Positions 36,377 through 45,399 of a stretch of 64,000 bases of DNA are shown here, piece by piece; position 1 is the first letter of the stretch; the number at the start of each line of letters is the position of its first letter. Below the pieces are notes generated by a model, which did not search any database, was not told the origin of the DNA, and saw nothing but the letters and a program-made list of their open reading frames with translations. The translations under genes were made by a program, and so were the position numbers. Source of the DNA: Ideonella benzenivorans (GTDB lineage: Bacteria > Pseudomonadota > Gammaproteobacteria > Burkholderiales > Burkholderiaceae_C); NCBI RefSeq assembly GCF_020387415.1, contig NZ_JAGWCB010000006.1, forward strand, positions 1 to 64,000, in the 5' to 3' direction.

Positions 36377-39348
36377 GCCGCAGCCCCGGTTTGGCGGTCG
36401 ATCAACCGATCGATGTCTGAGCTGCTGGGGTTGCCTGAGATGTGATCTGGGTTGTCCTGGGCGTTCAGTTGCTCCCAGGCCCGACCATCCGGCTCGAACA
36501 TGATCTGCACCGAACCGGGTGGGGCGTTGTCGATCCGAATTTGTCCGCTCGCATCCGTCACGCCGTTGCGTTGACTGCCATCGCCCATCACGGCGGTGAA
36601 GCGGGCTTGTTGTACCCCTTCGTCATCGTGGTACTGATGCTGAATGACCAGTGCCCCAGGGGGAACCTCGGCCTCTCCTCGGGGCAACGCCGGCAAGCTC
36701 GCCGCCTGACTCCCCCCGCCCAAGAACCCATGCGTGGCCCCCTTGACCGCGAAGCTGCCCGGGGTGGTGACGGTGATGTTGCCGCCTTCCAGGGTGATGC
36801 CCGACTGGCCGGCGATGAGTTCGATCTTGCTGTGGGCGCTGATGCGGATCTCGTCGTTGACGCTGGTGATCGTGACACTCTGGTCGGCCCGCAGCTTCAA
36901 CTCATCGGTGTGGGCCCGCAGGGACACCGGGCCATTGGCCGCCTTGACCTGCAGCCCGCCCTGGTGGGCGTAGAGGCTGGCGGTCTGCCCGGCGGCGATG
37001 GAGGCGGTGTGGGCAGCCGTGGTTTGCAGGTCCTGCTGCACGATCTGGCTCAGGCGCTGGCCGCTGAACTGCTGCACGCTGGCCGGGGTGGCCAGCAGCT
37101 GGGCGGCGGCGCTGTCCAGCACCACGGCGGGCTGGGCGAAGGCGGGGACAGGCTCACCCTGGCTGGGGTCCCGGCCATTGGCGGGGATCTTGGCATCCTG
37201 CCCGTTGACCTGGTCCGGGTGGCGCCCGTCCTGGCTCGGGTCCAGAGCCTGGTGCAGCTTGCTGAGGTCCTGGCCCTCTTCGGTGCTGGAGAGGGCCTGG
37301 GCGCCGATGGCCTGGGCGGCTTGTGACAGGCGCTGGCCCAGCTCGGTGGCCGATTGCAACTGGGCCAGGGCCTCGGCCGCGTCCATCTGCGTGCCCTGGG
37401 CCGAGCCGTAGGTGCCGCTGCGCGCCTGGGTGCTCACCAGCAGGCCCTGGCCGGCGCGCAGGCTGGCCCAGCCCTGGGTGTTGGCCTCGAAGCCGCTGCC
37501 GCGCCAGGCCCCGCGCTGGGCGCTGGTCGGGCTCTGGTTGATCAGGTGGCCCAGGCTCAGCTCGCTGCCGGTGTGCGTGGTGGCCAGCCGGGTGCGCAGC
37601 TGGCCGGGGGCGTCGTCCACCACCCATTGCTGCGTGTGCTGCCCATCCAGCGTGCGGCTGTGCAGGCCGGCCAGCACGCCGGGGTGGTTGACCCCGGCAT
37701 CCACGCCCGCCGCAAAGGGCGGGGGCTGGTCGCCGTTGGGCAGGCCGCCGGCGATGATGGGGCGGTCGATGTCGCCTTCGATGAACTGCGCCACCACTTC
37801 CGAGCCGATGCGCGGCGCCCAGACGGCGCCCCAGTTGGCACCGGCGGCTGGGGTGGCCACCCGCACCCAGGTGCCGCTCTGGTCGTTGCCCGGGGCGTTG
37901 CCAGTCTCGTCGGCACTGTAGGCATGCGGCAGGCCGCCCGGGTTGGGGCTGGCGCCGCGCTGGAAGTGGAATTGCACCTTGACGCGGTGGTCGCGCTCGG
38001 TGGTCAGGGCTTCGTCCTGCAGGCCCACCACCCGGGCGGTGAGAAGATAGGGTGCGGTGGGCGCACGCTGGGGCTGGGGCAGCACCGGGGCGGCGGCTGG
38101 CACGGCCTGGAACTGGTTGCGGTAGCCGCCCTTGGCCAGGGCCGTCTGCTTGAGCAGCTCGGCGGCCTGGTCGCCCAGGTTGTTGGCCACATGGTGTTCC
38201 ACCGCCAGCACGGTGAAGGCGTTGTCGGGCCGCGGGTGGCTGGCGGTGAGGGCCGCCGCATAGCTCGGGGCGGTGGTGTTGGCGCCGTACAGCGGATGGT
38301 CGATCAGCTGGAACTGCGCGCCCGCACGCAGCACCCGGGCCCCGCCCTGGCCGGCAAAGCGCTTGGCCTGCAGTTCCAGGGCGCCCAGGGCCAGGCGGGC
38401 GGCGCGCTCGGCGGCCTGGGTGTCCGCAAAGCGATACGCCCCGCTGCCGTCGTACTGTTCCAGCCAGGGCACCTCGCCCAGGTCCAGCGCGCTGGCCAGC
38501 TCGGCGCTGGCCCCGGCCAGGCTGCGGTAGTTCCAGCTGCCCAGGGCCACGGCGTTGGGTGGCAGGCTGCGTTGGGCGGCAAAGCCGGTGATCGGGTCTT
38601 CCAACCCGGCCACCACCGCGGTGGGGTGCAGGCTGGCAAAGCGGATGGGGCCCAGGTCGGCCCGCTCGGCCCCGGCGTCGGTGATGACCATCACGTGCCG
38701 GGCCTTGCCCTGCTCGTCCGCGGTGGCGGCGTCTTCGTCGCCCAGGTGTTCGATGTGCCAGCTCAGGCCCTCGCTGGCCAGCAGGCGCTGCACAAAAGCC
38801 CAGTCGCTCTCGCGGTACTGGATGCACAGGGAGCGGGTGCGCAGGGCCGAAGCGTCGGCCAACTCCCAGCGCCACTGGGCTTGGGGATAGTCGGCAAAGA
38901 TGTCGTCCAGGATCTGGGGGACCGTCTTGTCCTGGAAGACGAAGCTGTCGCGGCGCAGCTGCAGCACGGCCAGCCAGGGCGCCATCACCAGGCGGTAGCG
39001 GGCCAGGCCGCCGTCGCTGCCCAGCTGAGCCGCCTCGGTCACATAGCCGTGCCAGGGGGCATAGGTGCCATCGGCCTGGCGCAGGCCCACGGTCATCTGC
39101 TCGCCGATCAGGCGCTTGAGCGGCAGGTAGGCCGAGGTGGAGACGGCGTCGAGGATCAGCTCGAAGCCCTGCCCCTCGGCCTCACGCATCACCAGCCGCG
39201 TGGCCACCAGGTTCAGCGCCGGCAGCGCGGTGCGCAGCGTGATCAGGCGCTCGGTCTCTTCCAGCCAGGTGAAGGCGCTGAGGGCGGCATTCAGACCGGC
39301 GGCGGTGGCATCGGCCAGGGAGGAGAGGGCGGCGGCAGGCAAGGACAT
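36373..39348 (-). CDS. vgrG: VgrG spike protein with C-terminal transthyretin-like extension
   Basis: 991 residues, compared with about 650-750 for a plain VgrG. The order is: gp27-like N-terminal region (1-370), the gp5/OB region (about 430-560) with the RVATPAAGANWGAVWAPRIGSEVVAQFIEGD block, a central beta-helix/DUF2345-type region (about 600-870), then a C-terminal domain (about 880-991) with VTDASGQIRIDNAPPGSVQIMF, which reads as a transthyretin-like (TTR) cargo-binding domain. It would form the puncturing tip of the T6SS and recruit the effector encoded next. No hcp, tss or tag genes occur in the window, so this is an orphan VgrG island. Confidence 0.88.
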   Translation of the reverse strand: MSLPAAALSSLADATAAGLNAALSAFTWLEETERLITLRTALPALNLVATRLVMREAEGQGFELILDAVSTSAYLPLKRLIGEQMTVGLRQADGTYAPWHGYVTEAAQLGSDGGLARYRLVMAPWLAVLQLRRDSFVFQDKTVPQILDDIFADYPQAQWRWELADASALRTRSLCIQYRESDWAFVQRLLASEGLSWHIEHLGDEDAATADEQGKARHVMVITDAGAERADLGPIRFASLHPTAVVAGLEDPITGFAAQRSLPPNAVALGSWNYRSLAGASAELASALDLGEVPWLEQYDGSGAYRFADTQAAERAARLALGALELQAKRFAGQGGARVLRAGAQFQLIDHPLYGANTTAPSYAAALTASHPRPDNAFTVLAVEHHVANNLGDQAAELLKQTALAKGGYRNQFQAVPAAAPVLPQPQRAPTAPYLLTARVVGLQDEALTTERDHRVKVQFHFQRGASPNPGGLPHAYSADETGNAPGNDQSGTWVRVATPAAGANWGAVWAPRIGSEVVAQFIEGDIDRPIIAGGLPNGDQPPPFAAGVDAGVNHPGVLAGLHSRTLDGQHTQQWVVDDAPGQLRTRLATTHTGSELSLGHLINQSPTSAQRGAWRGSGFEANTQGWASLRAGQGLLVSTQARSGTYGSAQGTQMDAAEALAQLQSATELGQRLSQAAQAIGAQALSSTEEGQDLSKLHQALDPSQDGRHPDQVNGQDAKIPANGRDPSQGEPVPAFAQPAVVLDSAAAQLLATPASVQQFSGQRLSQIVQQDLQTTAAHTASIAAGQTASLYAHQGGLQVKAANGPVSLRAHTDELKLRADQSVTITSVNDEIRISAHSKIELIAGQSGITLEGGNITVTTPGSFAVKGATHGFLGGGSQAASLPALPRGEAEVPPGALVIQHQYHDDEGVQQARFTAVMGDGSQRNGVTDASGQIRIDNAPPGSVQIMFEPDGRAWEQLNAQDNPDHISGNPSSSDIDRLIDRQTGAAA

Positions 39349-39447
39349 CGGAGGGGCATCGCATCGGCCAGCTGGCCGGAACCCTTGAGTGTCCCGGAGT
39401 CGCCTTCCTTTCTCGTCCCCAAACGGGGGGGATTCCCCTGCTGCGGC

Positions 39448-39467
39448 AACACTTGGATGCGAGTGTT
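39448..39467. promoter_or_regulatory. Inverted repeat between vgrG and cysB-like gene
   Basis: AACACT and AGTGTT form perfect 6-bp arms 8 nt apart, in the 259-nt divergent region between vgrG and the CysB-like regulator. It may be an operator. No other gene occupies this stretch. Confidence 0.3.
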
Positions 39468-39528
39468 ACCAGCCCGACGGGCGGGGCGCCTTATGTCTTC
39501 CAGGCAGAAGCTAGCGCGTTTTCAGTGC

Positions 39529-39557
39529 TTGGACGGCGGCACGGCGGTTTTGATAAT
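39529..39557 (+). promoter_or_regulatory. Probable sigma-70 promoter for the CysB-like gene
   Basis: TTGGAC and GATAAT are separated by exactly 17 bp, close to the -35/-10 consensus, 51 nt before the ATG at 39608. The orientation fits transcription of the regulator. Confidence 0.5.
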
Positions 39558-39607
39558 GCAGAAAACGAAGAACCACCTGTGGCCGTTCTGCGGTTCGCGT
39601 CCTCACC

Positions 39608-40552
39608 ATGAATTTCCAGCAATTGCGCTCCGTGCGCGAAGCCGTGCGACGGGGCTTCAACCTGACCGATGTGGCCGAGGCCCTGCACACCTCGCAGCCG
39701 GGCATCAGCCGGCAGATCCGCGAGCTGGAGGACGAGCTGGGGGTGGAGATCTTCGTGCGCTCGGGCAAGCGGCTGACCGGCTTGACGCCCGCCGGCGAGC
39801 GCGTGCTGCCCTGGGTGGAGCGCCTGTTGCTGGATGCCGAGAACCTGCACCGCGCGGGCGAGGACTTCCGCCACGGCGAAGTGGGTACGCTCAGCATTGC
39901 CGCCACCCACTCGCAGGCCCGCTATGCACTGCCCGACGCGGTGCATGACTTCTGTGCCACCCATCCCAATGTGCAGCTGCAGATGCACCAGGGCTCGGCG
40001 GCGCAGATCGCCCGCATGCTGCGGGAAGGCGTGGCCGACATCGGCATCGCCACCCACACGCTGGAGGACCAGCCCGAGCTGGTGGCCTTGCCCTGCTACC
40101 GCTGGACCCACGTGGTCATCGTGCCGCCGGGGCATCCGCTGCTGATCGGGCCGATCTCGCTGCAGCGGCTGGCCGAGCATCCCGTCATCACCTACGACAC
40201 CGGTGTGACCGGCCGGGGCAGCATCGACGACGCCTTCGCCCGGGCCGGGCTGAAGCCCCAGGTGGTGCTGTCGGCCATGGACGCCGACGTGATCAAGACC
40301 TATGTGGAGCTGGGGATGGGGGTGGGCATCATCGCGGCCATTGCCTTCGATGAGGAGCGCGACACCACCTTGCGCGCGGTGGATGCGCGCCAGCTGTTTC
40401 CTGTCAACACGACGACCGTGGCGGTGCGGCGGGGGGCCCTGCTGCGCAGCTATGCCTACGACTTCATCCAGATCTTCGCGCCCCACCTGTTGCCTGACGT
40501 GGTGCGCCAGGCCCAGGCTGCGCCGGTGGGAACGCCCTCCGCGCCGCTGTGA
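39608..40552 (+). CDS. LysR-family regulator, CysB/Cbl type (paralogue 1)
   Basis: 314 residues. It opens MNFQQLRSVREAVRRGFNLT, with helix-turn-helix VAEALHTSQPGISRQIRELEDELG, typical of the CysB/Cbl/SsuR group. The effector domain has ATHSQARYALP and GSAAQIARMLREGVADIGIATH, and the later ITYDTGVTGRGSIDDAF and DADVIKTYVELGMGVGIIA, which form the O-acetylserine/sulfate pocket in CysB. The group activates sulfate or organosulfur uptake genes. The N-terminus is nearly identical to the paralogue at 45396-46364. Which of the two is CysB and which a Cbl/SsuR-like partner cannot be told here. Confidence 0.88.
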   Translation: MNFQQLRSVREAVRRGFNLTDVAEALHTSQPGISRQIRELEDELGVEIFVRSGKRLTGLTPAGERVLPWVERLLLDAENLHRAGEDFRHGEVGTLSIAATHSQARYALPDAVHDFCATHPNVQLQMHQGSAAQIARMLREGVADIGIATHTLEDQPELVALPCYRWTHVVIVPPGHPLLIGPISLQRLAEHPVITYDTGVTGRGSIDDAFARAGLKPQVVLSAMDADVIKTYVELGMGVGIIAAIAFDEERDTTLRAVDARQLFPVNTTTVAVRRGALLRSYAYDFIQIFAPHLLPDVVRQAQAAPVGTPSAPL

Positions 40553-40562
40553 CGCGGGCGCC

Positions 40563-42941
40563 TCAGGCCGGATCGGCCGGCGGCTGCGCGTCCGCGGCCG
40601 GGCGCGGCCCCAGCCAGCGGGCCAGGTCGTGCACCACCTGGTCCAGGCGCAGGGGCTTGGTCCAGTAGTCCATGGCCCCGGCGGCGCGGGCCGCGGCCAC
40701 GTCGCCGGTCATCGCGCTGGCCGACACGGCGATCACGCGCAGGCGACCGTCGCCCACCGGGCCAGCCTCGCGTTGCAGCCATTCCAGCCCGCTCATGTCG
40801 GGCAGCTGCATGTCCAGCAGCACCAGGTCGGGTTGCCACTGGGCTACGGCTTGCTGGCCTTCCTCACCGGTCTCGACGCAGCGCAGCTCCACGGTGGGGC
40901 AGCGCGCCAGCAGCTGCTGCATCAGCAGCTGGTTGACCGGGTTGTCTTCGATGTAGAGCACGCGGCCGCCCCAGTCGGCATCGGGCGGGCTGCCGGCGGC
41001 GGCATCGGGGGCGGGAGGTGGTGCCGGCGGGGCGGGACGGGGCGCCTCGGTGACGGTGGGCAGGCACAGGTCCACCTGGGTGCCCTCGCCCATGTGGCTG
41101 CGCAGCCGCAACTGGCCGCCCATCAGCCGCATCAGCTCGCGTGAGAGCACCAGGCCGATGCCTGTGCCTTCCTCGTGCGAGAACTCGCGGCCCAGCCGGT
41201 TGAAGGGTTCGTAGAGGTGGGCCAGTTGCTCGGGTGACATGCCCATGCCGGTGTCGGTCACGCGCAGGCACAGCCGGTCACCTGGCGCGTCGGCCCAGGC
41301 CTCGACCTCGACACAGCCGCCGGGGTGGTTGTACTTGATCGCGTTGCTCAGCAGGTTGAGCAGCACCTGCCGCAAGCGCAGCGGGTCGGCATGCACGATC
41401 GGCAGGGTGGTGTCGGGCGGCGGGCTCTTCAGCGTGATGTGCCGGGCCTGGGCCTGCGGTGCGGCCATGGCCAGGGCCTCCTGCAGGCAGCGGCCCGGGT
41501 CGACCTCGGTGGCCTCGACCCGCAGCTGGCCCCCTTCGATGCGGGACAGGTCCAGCACGTCGTTGATCAGGGCCAGCAGGTGCCAACCCGCTTGCTGCAC
41601 CAGCGCGACCTGGCGCCGCTGTCCGCCCGAGAGCGGGTCCTCCCGGCCCGACAGCAGCAGCTGGGTGAAGCCCAGCACCGCGTTGAGCGGTGTGCGCAGC
41701 TCGTGGCTCATGCGCGAGAGGAAGGCGGTCTTGGCCTCGTTGGCGGTTTCGGCGGCGATGCGGGCCAGGTGGTCCTGCTCGGCCGCCCGCGCCTGCGACA
41801 CATCCCGCGCCACCACGGTGAGCCGCAGGCTCTCGCCCTGGCCCACGCGCGAGATGGACGCTTCGATCGGGAACACCGTGCCGTCAGCACGGCAGCCATG
41901 CACCACGCGGCCGCTGCCCATGCGCCGGGCGGTGGCGCCACCATCAACGAACTGGCGCACCAGCGCGGCATGGCGGCTGCGCCACTCACCCGGCAGAAAG
42001 CGGTCCAGCGGCTGGCCGATGGCCTCCTCGGCCGGCACCTGGAACATCGCCTCGGCTGCGCGGTTGAACAGGCAGATGCGCTGCTGGTGGTCGATGCTGA
42101 TGATCGCGTCGCTCGCGCTGTCGACCAGCTCGGCGAACTCCCGGTCGCGGCGCTGCAGGCGCCGCTCGGCATCGCGCAGCGTCGTGATGTCGTTGAGCAG
42201 CACGTACAGGCAGGGCTGCCCGCCGATGTCCATCGGTTCGATGTTCACCAGCAGGTCGCGCAGGCTGCCATCGGCCAGCGTCACCGTCAGCGGGGTGTTC
42301 TGCACCCGGCCCTGGCGGTGCAGGCGGCTCAGCAGCGCCGTGCGTTCGGCATCGTCGCGCCAGAGGCCGATCTCCACCGTGCGGTGGCCGACCAGTGCCG
42401 CCTCGGGCTGGCCGGTGAATTCGCGGAAGCTGGGGTTGACCGCCAGCACAGTGCCATCGGTCAGCCGGGTGATGCACAGCGGCATCGGCGTGCGGGCGAA
42501 CAGGTGGGCGAAGTTGGACGCCTCCTGGGTCATCTGGCGGACCAGCTCGGCCTCGCCGGCGCATTCGCGCAGCTGCTTCTCCGCCCCCACCAGTTTCCCG
42601 TGACGGTCGCGGCGGGCCACCACTGTCAGGCTGACCGGCAGCAGGTGGCCGGCCTTGTGCCGCCGCTGGGTGTGGAGGTCGTAGACCGCCTCGCCCTGCT
42701 CCAGCTGGCGGCTGATCCAGGCGTATTCATGCTGCCGGTGTTCGGGCAGCAGCATCTGCACTGGCCGTCCCAGCACCTCGTCGGCGGTGTAGCCCAGCAA
42801 GGCCTCGGCCTCCGGACTCCATTCGTCGATGGTGTCGCTCAGGCCGCGGCCCACATGGGCACTGTCAGGCTGGGGGGCCTGGGTGACCTGGGGAGAGGGT
42901 GGCGACGGGCACACGGAAAGCAGCGAAATCTGGGCGCACAT
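40563..42941 (-). CDS. Hybrid sensor histidine kinase, PAS-PAS-PAS-HisKA-HATPase-REC
   Basis: 792 residues from ATG 42941 (uncertain; no clear ribosome site, and an upstream TTG at 43019 is possible). Three PAS domains can be traced (first around IDEWSPEAEALLGYTADEVLG, second at MPLCITRLTDGTVLAVN, third at ASDAIISIDHQQRICLFN). The H-box SRMSHELRTPLNAVLGF is at about residue 410, followed by ATPase N, G1 and G2 boxes (NLLSNAIKYN, DTGMGMS, GTGIGL). The C-terminal receiver has DLVLLDMQLPDMSG as phosphoacceptor. No transmembrane segment is seen, so it is a cytoplasmic sensor. The stop lies 10 nt from the convergent CysB-like gene. Confidence 0.9.
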   Translation of the reverse strand: MCAQISLLSVCPSPPSPQVTQAPQPDSAHVGRGLSDTIDEWSPEAEALLGYTADEVLGRPVQMLLPEHRQHEYAWISRQLEQGEAVYDLHTQRRHKAGHLLPVSLTVVARRDRHGKLVGAEKQLRECAGEAELVRQMTQEASNFAHLFARTPMPLCITRLTDGTVLAVNPSFREFTGQPEAALVGHRTVEIGLWRDDAERTALLSRLHRQGRVQNTPLTVTLADGSLRDLLVNIEPMDIGGQPCLYVLLNDITTLRDAERRLQRRDREFAELVDSASDAIISIDHQQRICLFNRAAEAMFQVPAEEAIGQPLDRFLPGEWRSRHAALVRQFVDGGATARRMGSGRVVHGCRADGTVFPIEASISRVGQGESLRLTVVARDVSQARAAEQDHLARIAAETANEAKTAFLSRMSHELRTPLNAVLGFTQLLLSGREDPLSGGQRRQVALVQQAGWHLLALINDVLDLSRIEGGQLRVEATEVDPGRCLQEALAMAAPQAQARHITLKSPPPDTTLPIVHADPLRLRQVLLNLLSNAIKYNHPGGCVEVEAWADAPGDRLCLRVTDTGMGMSPEQLAHLYEPFNRLGREFSHEEGTGIGLVLSRELMRLMGGQLRLRSHMGEGTQVDLCLPTVTEAPRPAPPAPPPAPDAAAGSPPDADWGGRVLYIEDNPVNQLLMQQLLARCPTVELRCVETGEEGQQAVAQWQPDLVLLDMQLPDMSGLEWLQREAGPVGDGRLRVIAVSASAMTGDVAAARAAGAMDYWTKPLRLDQVVHDLARWLGPRPAADAQPPADPA

Positions 42942-43045
42942 GGAGGACGGACAGCAGCGGCATCCTCGTTGACGCGCTACCAGCCGGCACTGTACAGGGG
43001 CTGCCGACGCCATCGGCAAGGCTGAGGATACGGATCGTCACAATA

Positions 43046-43059
43046 TTGACACACATCAA
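43046..43059. promoter_or_regulatory. FNR/CRP-family-like box
   Basis: TTGACACACATCAA matches the FNR/ANR consensus TTGAT-N4-ATCAA with a single deviation (C for T). It lies in the 266-nt divergent region between the hybrid kinase (starts 42941) and the flavoprotein (starts 43208). It may bring one of them under oxygen control. No other gene is seen in the region. Confidence 0.45.
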
Positions 43060-43207
43060 TCGACGGCCCCGCCTCGGGCCGGCCTTATGACGTGGTGATC
43101 TGAGCTTATGCCGCGTCCTGCGTTCTCAAGCCCGCTGAATCCCGCCAGCATGCTGGGCAGGCCCGGGCGTCCCGTGCGCGGGCCGCATGGATCACAGGAG
43201 CTTGCCG

Positions 43208-44656
43208 ATGCAATGGGGTGCCGAAGACGCGATCGCGATCGTGGGAACTGGGTTCAGCGGCGTGGCGACCGCGCTGCAGCTGATGCGGGAACTGCCCGCA
43301 GGTGCCACGCTGTGCGTGCTCGGACAGGAGGCCCAGCCGGGGCGCGGGCTGGCCTATGGCACCGGCTGCGACAGCCACCTGCTCAACGTGCCGTCCGGCC
43401 GCTTGGGGTGGGACCCGGTCGACGAAGGCGGCTTCGCGCGCTGGCTGGTGGCCGAGGGGCGGCCCGGGGGGGCGGCCGACTTCGTGCCGCGCCGCTGGAT
43501 GGCCGACTACCTCGGCGCGATGTGGGCCCAGGGCCTGGCGGCCGCGCGCACGCGGGGGTTGCGGGTGCAGACGGGCCTGCCCGGTCTGCACGCGCTGCAG
43601 CGCGCCCACCAGGGCTGGCGGCTGGAAACGACCGATGGCCGGGTGGGGCGGGCCGCCCAGGTGCTGCTGGCCACCGGCCACCTGCCGCCGCGGGCCCCGT
43701 CCCTGGGGCCGGGGGGCGACTGGGAGGCGCCCGGCCTCTGGCCTGATCCCTGGCGCCGCCCGGACGACTGGCGGCCCCCGGTCGACGCGGGCGTGCTGTT
43801 GGTGGGCAGTGGGTTGACGGCGGTGGACCTGGTGATCGAGCTGCGCGACCGGGGCCATCGGGGTCCCATCCACCTGGTGTCACGGCGCGGCTGTCTGCCG
43901 CAGCCCCACCGTGTGGCCGAAGCCCGGCCCCGCCCGGGGTTGCAGCCGGTGGCCCACCTGGGCGCGGCCCTGCACCCGCGCAGCGCCTTGGCTGCGGTGC
44001 GGGCCTGGGTGCGCGACGCCGAGGCCGAGGGCCTGGACTGGCGCGACGTGATGGCCAGCCTGCGGGCTGGCACGCCGCGGCTGTGGCAGCGCCTGTCGCT
44101 GCGCGACCGGCGGCAGTTCCTGCGCCATCTGCAGCCCTGGTGGGACAGCCACCGCCACCGCATGGCGCCGGCGCTGTGGCAGCGGTTGGAGGCGGACCGC
44201 GCGGCGGGGCGGCTGACCGCCTGGACCGGTCGCCTGGCCGGGGTGCAGCCCGTGCCCGGTGAACCCGGCCAGTGGCAGGTCACACTGCAGCCGCGGGATG
44301 GTCGACCGGCCCAGACGCTCTCGGTGGCCGCGGTCGTCAACTGCACCGGGCCCTCCGGCCGCCTGCGCGATGCCCAGGACCCGCTGCTGGCCTCGTTACG
44401 GGACCAGGGTCTGCTCAGTGCCGATGCGCTGGACCTGGGCCTGCTGGTCGATGCCGAGCACCGGCCGCTGGACTGCTGCGGCGTGGCGGTGGAAGACCTC
44501 TATTACGTGGGGCCCATGCTCAAGGCCCAGCACTGGGAGGCCATCGCCATCCCCGAGCTGCGGCTGCACGCCCAGCAGGCGGCCCGCAGTCTGCTGGCCC
44601 GGCGGGCCGAGGCTCAGGCGGAGCGTCAGGCGGAAGCGCTGGACGCGGCCGCCTGA
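43208..44656 (+). CDS. FAD/NAD(P)-binding oxidoreductase (YdhS-like)
   Basis: 482 residues from ATG 43208 with AGGAG 7 nt upstream. The first dinucleotide fold is IAIVGTGFSGVATAL (about 9-23) and a second is VLLVGSGLTAVDLVIEL (about 198). The C-terminal part has the CGVAVEDLYYVGPMLKAQHWEAIAIPELR block typical of the FAD-NAD(P)-binding family seen in sulfur-linked and siderophore-linked loci. No signal peptide. The substrate is unknown. It lies between a sensor kinase and the cys genes, convergent with the serine-acetyltransferase-like gene. Confidence 0.8.
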   Translation: MQWGAEDAIAIVGTGFSGVATALQLMRELPAGATLCVLGQEAQPGRGLAYGTGCDSHLLNVPSGRLGWDPVDEGGFARWLVAEGRPGGAADFVPRRWMADYLGAMWAQGLAAARTRGLRVQTGLPGLHALQRAHQGWRLETTDGRVGRAAQVLLATGHLPPRAPSLGPGGDWEAPGLWPDPWRRPDDWRPPVDAGVLLVGSGLTAVDLVIELRDRGHRGPIHLVSRRGCLPQPHRVAEARPRPGLQPVAHLGAALHPRSALAAVRAWVRDAEAEGLDWRDVMASLRAGTPRLWQRLSLRDRRQFLRHLQPWWDSHRHRMAPALWQRLEADRAAGRLTAWTGRLAGVQPVPGEPGQWQVTLQPRDGRPAQTLSVAAVVNCTGPSGRLRDAQDPLLASLRDQGLLSADALDLGLLVDAEHRPLDCCGVAVEDLYYVGPMLKAQHWEAIAIPELRLHAQQAARSLLARRAEAQAERQAEALDAAA

Positions 44657-44670
44657 GGCCCTCGGCGGCC

Positions 44671-45399
44671 TCAGCCGCCGAGGGCGTGCTGGCCGTCGAT
44701 CAGCGTGCCCGCCGGCACCACCGCGCCGTCCGGAATCACCAGCCCGGTGGCGCGACGCAGCGCGCAGCCGGCGCCGATGCGCGCGCCCGGGTGGATGTCG
44801 ATCCCGGTCTGGCGGTGCGCCCGGTCGGCCGCCATGCGGGCCAGCAGCGGCAGGCCGGCCTGATGCCAGCGGTGGGCCAGGCGGTGGATCCGCAGGGCCC
44901 GCAGGCCGCGGTGCCACAGCAGCAGTTCGTCCTGGCTGCGGGCATCGGGCTCATGCGCGAACGAGGCCGCCAGGTCGGCATCGAGTTCGGCCCGCACCGT
45001 GGGCAGCGTGGCCGCAAAGGCCTGCACCGTCTGGTGGGCCTGTTCGGCAATGCCGGGGCCCTCACTCAGTTCCTGCCCCCGCACCCGGGCGTCGTGCTGC
45101 AGTTCCAGCCGCACCAGCCCCTCCAGGAACAGCAGCGTCTGGCCCAGCGTCTGGCGCACATAGCGGTCCTCCGTCGCGGACCGCAGCTCGGGCGGGCCCA
45201 GCCGCATCGGGAACAGCACGCCGCCCAGGTCCTCCAGCACATGGGCCAGGGTGTCGGGCGACGGCAGCTCCCGGGCCGCGGGTTCGCGCGTGCGGCCCTG
45301 GGCTTCGCGCCAGGCCAGGCGCACCTCGCGCAGTTGCGCGACCAGGGTCTCCAGGGGATCGGTCCGTGCGGCTGGGGCCTCGTCCAACAGCGTGCTCAT
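44671..45399 (-). CDS. Serine-O-acetyltransferase-like protein with truncated, His-lacking catalytic domain
   Basis: 242 residues. The N-terminal helical domain and the LLLWHRGLRALRIHRLAHRWHQAGLPLLARM block are those of EpsC-type serine acetyltransferase. The left-handed beta-helix then stops after about two coils. The expected D-H-G-T-G catalytic motif reads R-R-A-T-G, so the catalytic histidine is gone, and the protein ends at HALGG instead of at about 300 residues. It also lacks the C-terminal Ile used to bind CysK. It overlaps the CysB-like gene upstream by 4 nt. I infer a non-catalytic regulator or decaying gene. Confidence 0.75.
   Translation of the reverse strand: MSTLLDEAPAARTDPLETLVAQLREVRLAWREAQGRTREPAARELPSPDTLAHVLEDLGGVLFPMRLGPPELRSATEDRYVRQTLGQTLLFLEGLVRLELQHDARVRGQELSEGPGIAEQAHQTVQAFAATLPTVRAELDADLAASFAHEPDARSQDELLLWHRGLRALRIHRLAHRWHQAGLPLLARMAADRAHRQTGIDIHPGARIGAGCALRRATGLVIPDGAVVPAGTLIDGQHALGG

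Noticed and set aside
37354-39948. An 864-codon plus-strand frame across vgrG and the next gene
   Set aside because: It crosses the vgrG/cysB promoter region and is antisense to vgrG; Gly/Gln/His-rich without domain structure.
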